In this document: positions 13,862 to 16,885 of the stretch, one piece after another
How the letters are laid out: each line of letters opens with the position of its first letter
How positions within the stretch are numbered: position 1 is the first letter of the stretch
Assembly (NCBI GenBank): GCA_030621105.1
Contig: JAUXIH010000010.1
Coordinates: 1-16,885, forward strand
Source of the DNA: Dehalococcoidia bacterium
Lineage (GTDB): Bacteria; Chloroflexota; Dehalococcoidia; GIF9; AB-539-J10
Length of the DNA: 16,885 nt
Reading direction: 5' to 3'
Program-made: the position numbers and the translations under genes
Notes under the pieces: model-generated
Told to the model about the DNA's origin: nothing
Database searches by the model: none
The model's input: only the letters and a program-made list of their open reading frames with translations

Positions 13862-15301
13862 TTATTCTCCCTCCATCTCCCGTGCAAGAATTTCCTGGAC
13901 CACGGCAGGATTGGCTCTACCCCTGGTAGCTTTCATCACCTGCCCGGTCATAAACTTCAACGCCTGCTGCTTCCCGGCCTTATAGTCGGCAACAGCCCTG
14001 GTGTTGTTAGCTATCACCTGTGTTACCACATCCAGCAATTGTGCTTCATCGCTAAGCTGGCTGAGCTTCTTCTGTTCTACGATGTCGCGAGCTTCCTGCC
14101 CACTGCGGAACATCTCCTCCAACACCACCTTGGCCGCTGGCCCTCCAATAACGCCATTATCCAGCAGAGCCAGCAGATCCAGTAAGTGCTGTGGCCGCAC
14201 TCTGGCATCGGCAATATCAATGTCATCCAAGTTTAGCAGGCGGCTGAAATCGCCCAAAATCCAATTGCTTAACTCCTTCGCCTTCCCCCTATCAGTCAGC
14301 TTGAGACACTCGTCAAAGTAATCTGCCAGCGGCTTGGATCCAGTGAGCACGTTGGCATCATATAAAGACAAACCAAACTGGTTCATGAAACGATCTCTGC
14401 GCGCTTCAGGTAATTCCGGCAGGTGGCTTCTGATATCATCCAGCCATTTCTCATCCAGCATCAAGGGTGGCAGGTCCGGCTCAGGGAAATAGCGATAGTC
14501 ATCAGCATCTTCCTTGCTTCTTTGCACCACCGTTCTTCCCGTATCCCCTAGCCAGCCCCTCGTCTCCTGCACCAGCTTGCCCCCCTCCTCCAACACCTCC
14601 GCCTGTCGCTGAGCCTCATACTGCAACGCCTGGTACACTGCCTTGAAACTATTCAGATTCTTTAGTTCTGATTTAGGAGAAAGCTCCTTGCGCCCCCGGG
14701 GACGAACGCTGATATTGGCATCACACCGAAAGCTTCCCTCCTCCATATTTCCCGTGGAGACCCCCAGGTAGCGCACGATGTTCCTCAGCTTAACAAGATA
14801 GTCTCGAGCATCTTCAGGAGAGCCTATCTCCGGCTCACTAACCATCTCCATCAAGGGAATCCCGGCACGATTGACATCAATCAAGCTATGACCTTCCCCA
14901 TGCCAAAGCTTAGCCACATCCTCTTCTAAGTGCACCCTGGTAAGATTGATTCTCTTCCTAGTACCGTCATCACCCTCGATGTTCACACAGCCCCCCACCC
15001 CTATAGGGACATCATACTGCGAGATCTGATAGCCCTTCATCAGGTCAGGATAACAATAATTCTTGCGGTCAAACTTGGTATAGCGCGATATAGTGCTATT
15101 TAAGGCCATAGCAGTCATTATTGTATATTCTACTGCCTTCTTGTTGATAACCGGCAGGGAACCGGGCATGCCCAAACAAACAGGACAAACATGGGTGTTA
15201 GGAGGAGCATCCCTGTAATCAGTGCTGCAGGAGCAATACATCTTACTCTCCGTCGCCAGCTGAGCATGCACCTCCAGCCCGATAGTAACCTCGTAATCCA
15301 T
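13862..15301 (-). CDS. gatB: Aspartyl/glutamyl-tRNA(Asn/Gln) amidotransferase subunit B
   Basis: GatB is the kinase/tRNA-binding subunit of GatCAB, which amidates Glu-tRNA(Gln) or Asp-tRNA(Asn). The 479 residues start MDYEVTIGLEVHAQL, have the zinc cysteines C23, C25, C39 and C42, the catalytic-core segments DRKNYCYPDLMKGYQISQYD and INLTRVHLEEDVAKL, and a C-terminal GatB/YqeY domain ending MKATRGRANPAVVQEIL. Length is normal. No gatA or gatC is in the window. The ATG has no Shine-Dalgarno, and the promoter at 15340-15312 would start the transcript only a few bases upstream. Confidence 0.97.
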   Translation of the reverse strand: MDYEVTIGLEVHAQLATESKMYCSCSTDYRDAPPNTHVCPVCLGMPGSLPVINKKAVEYTIMTAMALNSTISRYTKFDRKNYCYPDLMKGYQISQYDVPIGVGGCVNIEGDDGTRKRINLTRVHLEEDVAKLWHGEGHSLIDVNRAGIPLMEMVSEPEIGSPEDARDYLVKLRNIVRYLGVSTGNMEEGSFRCDANISVRPRGRKELSPKSELKNLNSFKAVYQALQYEAQRQAEVLEEGGKLVQETRGWLGDTGRTVVQRSKEDADDYRYFPEPDLPPLMLDEKWLDDIRSHLPELPEARRDRFMNQFGLSLYDANVLTGSKPLADYFDECLKLTDRGKAKELSNWILGDFSRLLNLDDIDIADARVRPQHLLDLLALLDNGVIGGPAAKVVLEEMFRSGQEARDIVEQKKLSQLSDEAQLLDVVTQVIANNTRAVADYKAGKQQALKFMTGQVMKATRGRANPAVVQEILAREMEGE

Positions 15302-15311
15302 AACTCAAGGT

Positions 15312-15340
15312 AGTATAGCAACCACGTCGAATCGAGACAA
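15312..15340 (-). promoter_or_regulatory. Promoter of gatB
   Basis: On the minus strand TTGTCT (15340-15335) and TATACT (15317-15312) are 17 bases apart. The predicted transcript start is about 15305, some four bases before the gatB ATG, so the mRNA is nearly leaderless. It stands back to back with the tRNA promoter. Confidence 0.65.
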
Positions 15341-15350
15341 GAATATCAGC

Positions 15351-15379
15351 TTGCCCCAAATTCCCAGGGTTGCTATTAT
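15351..15379 (+). promoter_or_regulatory. Promoter of tRNA-Ala
   Basis: TTGCCC (15351-15356) and TATTAT (15374-15379) are 17 bases apart, giving a start near 15386, three bases before the mature 5' end of the tRNA. Confidence 0.65.
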
Positions 15380-15388
15380 TGAACTTAC

Positions 15389-15464
15389 GGGGATATAGCT
15401 CAGTTGGGAGAGCGCTGCGTTCGCATCGCAGAGGTTGGGGGTTCGAATCCCCCTATCTCCACCA
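15389..15464 (+). tRNA. tRNA-Ala (anticodon CGC), CCA encoded
   Basis: All arms fold: acceptor GGGGATA/TATCTCC, D stem GCTC/GAGC, anticodon stem CTGCG/CGCAG with loop TTCGCAT, and T stem GGGGG/CCCCC with loop TTCGAAT. The anticodon CGC reads the alanine codon GCG. The third acceptor pair is G3-U70, the main identity element for alanyl-tRNA synthetase, which confirms the call. The discriminator is A and CCA is encoded at 15462-15464. It is followed by an AT-rich segment with a toxin-antitoxin pair, which fits use of tRNA genes as insertion sites. Confidence 0.97.
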
Positions 15465-15475
15465 CTCGTAATATT

Positions 15476-15603
15476 GTTACCTTTAATTAACTTTCAGGTA
15501 GCTCCTCTAATTCTCCGGAAATAGGAACTCTCACTCCCTAATTGGTAACCATGTTACCCCCGTTCAATGCTAAGTTAATATTTTCTAAGCAATCTTATGT
15601 AAC
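15476..15603. repeat. GTTACC/GGTAAC motif copies between tRNA and toxin-antitoxin pair
   Basis: GGTAAC-CAT-GTTACC at 15544-15558 is a perfect inverted repeat with 6-bp arms. A further GTTACC is at 15476-15481 and a GTAAC core at 15599-15603. The rest of the 15465-15619 stretch is AT-rich with no coding frame I would trust. The copies could be operator sites for the antitoxin or remnants of a recombination site; I cannot decide. Confidence 0.4.
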
Positions 15604-15619
15604 AAAAGACAACAAGGTC

Positions 15620-15648
15620 TTGACAGAATATCTAACATATTATAAAAT
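15620..15648 (+). promoter_or_regulatory. Promoter of the toxin-antitoxin operon
   Basis: Consensus TTGACA at 15620-15625 and TAAAAT at 15643-15648 are 17 bases apart. The start would be near 15655. The -10 region is very AT-rich with loosely symmetrical AATAT/ATATT arms where an Xre-type antitoxin could bind. Confidence 0.65.
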
Positions 15649-15686
15649 ATTAAGAATAAAGGATGGAATCCGAGGAGCTTAGAATA

Positions 15687-16451
15687 ATGGTTGAACTTGG
15701 ACAAAGAACAGCAGGATTGAGAAAGAAAGCGGGAATCAGTCAACAAAAACTCGCCGAGATGATGGGAGTTTCACGAACAACAATAACTCAGATAGAAAGC
15801 GGTAAAAGAAAGGTTTCTGTAGATGAATTAGCGAGGTTTTCAAAGATATATAATCTGTCTGTGGATAGGTTGCTATCTTCGAAAGAGGAACCAGAGGTAA
15901 TTTTTGCAGAAAAACAAGAGGAGAGGAAAACGGAATCCCCGGTTAGAATAAATGTCCCTCAAAGAAATTTAGAAAAATTTAAAGAGGTGTTGCTTTATAT
16001 TCTCAATAAGGTTGGCTCAAAACCCAATATAGGTGAGACTGTGCTATATAAGCTTCTTTACTTTACTGATTTTGACTTCTACGAAAAATATGAAGAACAA
16101 TTGATTGGCGCCACCTATATTAAGAACTATTATGGACCAACTCCAGTAGAGTTCGAGAAGATAGTTGCCGAAACAATGAACAAAGAAATTATGAAAGTCG
16201 AAAGTAGTTATTTCAATTACCCTCAGAGGAAATATTTACCTCTTAGGAAAGCAGACCTTTCTAAATTGAGGGCTAACGAAATTGAGATAATCGACAAAGT
16301 TTTGGATAAACTTTCCGATATGAATGCAACTCAAATAAGCGACTACTCTCACGATGATGTCCCATGGTTAACAACAGAAGACAATGAGGTTATTGAGTAT
16401 GAGTCTGTTTTTTACAGAACTCCTATCTACTCTGTGAGAGACTACGAATAA
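15687..16451 (+). CDS. Antitoxin: Xre helix-turn-helix fused to Panacea (DUF4065) domain
   Basis: From the ATG at 15687 the protein has 254 residues. The first 60 (GQRTAGLRKKAGISQQKLAEMMGVSRTTITQIESGKRKVS) are a Cro/CI-type helix-turn-helix. A charged linker follows, then from about residue 85 LYILNKVGSKPNIGETVLYKLLYFTDFDFYEKY and GATYIKNYYGPTPVEF, the hallmark of the SocA-like Panacea domain, ending FYRTPIYSVRDYE. Panacea proteins neutralise varied toxins. The ATG at 15663 is in frame but lies about eight bases from the predicted transcript start with its AAAGG too close, while GAGGAG at 15672-15677 suits 15687. The stop overlaps the toxin start (TAATG). AT-rich codon use differs from the rest of the window, suggesting transfer. 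Confidence 0.88.
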   Translation: MVELGQRTAGLRKKAGISQQKLAEMMGVSRTTITQIESGKRKVSVDELARFSKIYNLSVDRLLSSKEEPEVIFAEKQEERKTESPVRINVPQRNLEKFKEVLLYILNKVGSKPNIGETVLYKLLYFTDFDFYEKYEEQLIGATYIKNYYGPTPVEFEKIVAETMNKEIMKVESSYFNYPQRKYLPLRKADLSKLRANEIEIIDKVLDKLSDMNATQISDYSHDDVPWLTTEDNEVIEYESVFYRTPIYSVRDYE

Positions 16452-16819
16452 TGGGGACATTTAAGGAGACTTCTCGTCTTCCGGAATTCGAGAAGGATAC
16501 AAGGAGACTCCTAAAAAAGTTCAAAACCATTGAGGATGATCTAGAAATCTTTATTGAAAAACAACTATTCCTCTACCACAAGTTAAAGGTTGACAACAGG
16601 GGAATATTCCAAATCACAGGTTTGCCAGTAGAAAACCCTGAGGTCTACAAAGCCAAGAAGTTTGCCTGCAAATCTCTAAAGGGTAGGGGTGTTCAATCGG
16701 GGATAAGAGTTATCTATGCCTATGATGAGCAGAAGGATAAAATTATGCTAATTGAAATATATTTCAAAGGCGACAAAGCGAATGAAGATAAACAGAGGAT
16801 ACTGGAATACCTGCGTTAA
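16451..16819 (+). CDS. RelE/ParE-like toxin
   Basis: The 122-residue basic protein has a helical N-terminal half (FEKDTRRLLKKFKTIEDDLEIFIEK) and a strand-rich C-terminal half, KKFACKSLKGRGVQSGIRVIYAYDE and IMLIEIYFKGDKANEDKQRI, the pattern of RelE-superfamily mRNA-cutting toxins. The ATG overlaps the antitoxin stop by one base, as expected for a coupled pair with the antitoxin first. Whether it acts as a ribosome-dependent RNase or in another way is not visible from sequence. Pairing of a RelE-like toxin with an HTH-Panacea antitoxin is known in general for type II systems. It has the same AT-rich character as its partner. The last 66 bases of the window after it hold nothing I can name. Confidence 0.8.
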   Translation: MGTFKETSRLPEFEKDTRRLLKKFKTIEDDLEIFIEKQLFLYHKLKVDNRGIFQITGLPVENPEVYKAKKFACKSLKGRGVQSGIRVIYAYDEQKDKIMLIEIYFKGDKANEDKQRILEYLR

Positions 16820-16885
16820 TATGTAATAATCTTGACGGCTGGGCAAGAGAAGAGTGAGCAACTAACGGGGAGTCTTAGAGGGGGC

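Noticed and set aside
16820..16885. Copy of the tRNA 3' end as the second att site
   Set aside because: No match to the T-arm and acceptor sequence on either strand; the G-rich end of the window is only superficially similar.
1..16885. CRISPR array or insertion sequence
   Set aside because: No regularly spaced direct repeats, transposase-like protein or terminal inverted repeats were seen.

Overview
The window looks like a piece of the chromosome of an anaerobic bacterium, most likely of the Chloroflexota and plausibly the class Dehalococcoidia. This is inferred from three things: the clpC-radA-ispD-ispF order, the protein character, and an anaerobe-type set of NifX-like, MinD/ferredoxin and Mrp proteins. 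No rRNA or taxonomic marker is present, so the assignment is tentative. Base composition is near-balanced through most of the window and clearly more AT-rich after about 15,480. TTG and GTG starts are frequent. No gene-free stretch exceeds 300 bases; the longest are 1056-1297 and 15465-15686, and both hold promoters.

Layout. (1) 1-1055, minus: 5' part of folC, whose C-terminus lies outside the window. (2) 1298-6581, plus: clpC, a small biotin-carrier protein, radA, ispD and ispF, tightly spaced. This resembles the Firmicutes stress/isoprenoid cluster but has no ctsR, mcsAB or disA. (3) 6578-6850, minus: an unrecognised 90-aa protein, interlocked at its stop with ispF. (4) 6967-11847, plus: the most interesting part. 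A DUF134-type regulator is followed by an arginine/aromatic/glycine-rich 67-aa protein, a DUF5320-like protein with a coiled-coil tail, a NifX-like cofactor-domain protein with a matching coiled-coil tail, a DUF5320-like protein with two zinc knuckles, two MinD-type ATPases each carrying a 2x[4Fe-4S] ferredoxin insert, and an Mrp ATPase without the usual CxxC. It resembles the orange-protein (ORP) clusters of anaerobes. A DUF89 phosphatase-like gene follows. (5) 12795-15301, minus: gatB, secG and a SAM hydroxide adenosyltransferase (DUF62). (6) 15389-15464, plus: tRNA-Ala(CGC), divergent from gatB. (7) 15687-16819, plus: an AT-rich toxin-antitoxin pair (Xre-HTH plus Panacea/DUF4065 antitoxin, RelE-like toxin), probably acquired by transfer next to the tRNA gene.

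How it may work together. In region 4 the regulator gene starts at a strong promoter (TTGACA-N17-TACAAT). A 20-bp near-palindrome lies at its start point and a second palindrome overlaps it, so autoregulation or redox/metal control is plausible. The NifX-like protein and its DUF5320-like neighbour end in related 31-residue coiled coils, which suggests a direct complex. The Fe-S ATPases and Mrp could load or mobilise a metal-sulfur cluster on that complex. Both convergent gene pairs (ispF/90-aa gene and DUF89/DUF62) overlap by exactly four bases at their stop codons with no visible terminator. gatB and the 90-aa gene have promoters so close to the start codon that leaderless or nearly leaderless mRNAs are expected.
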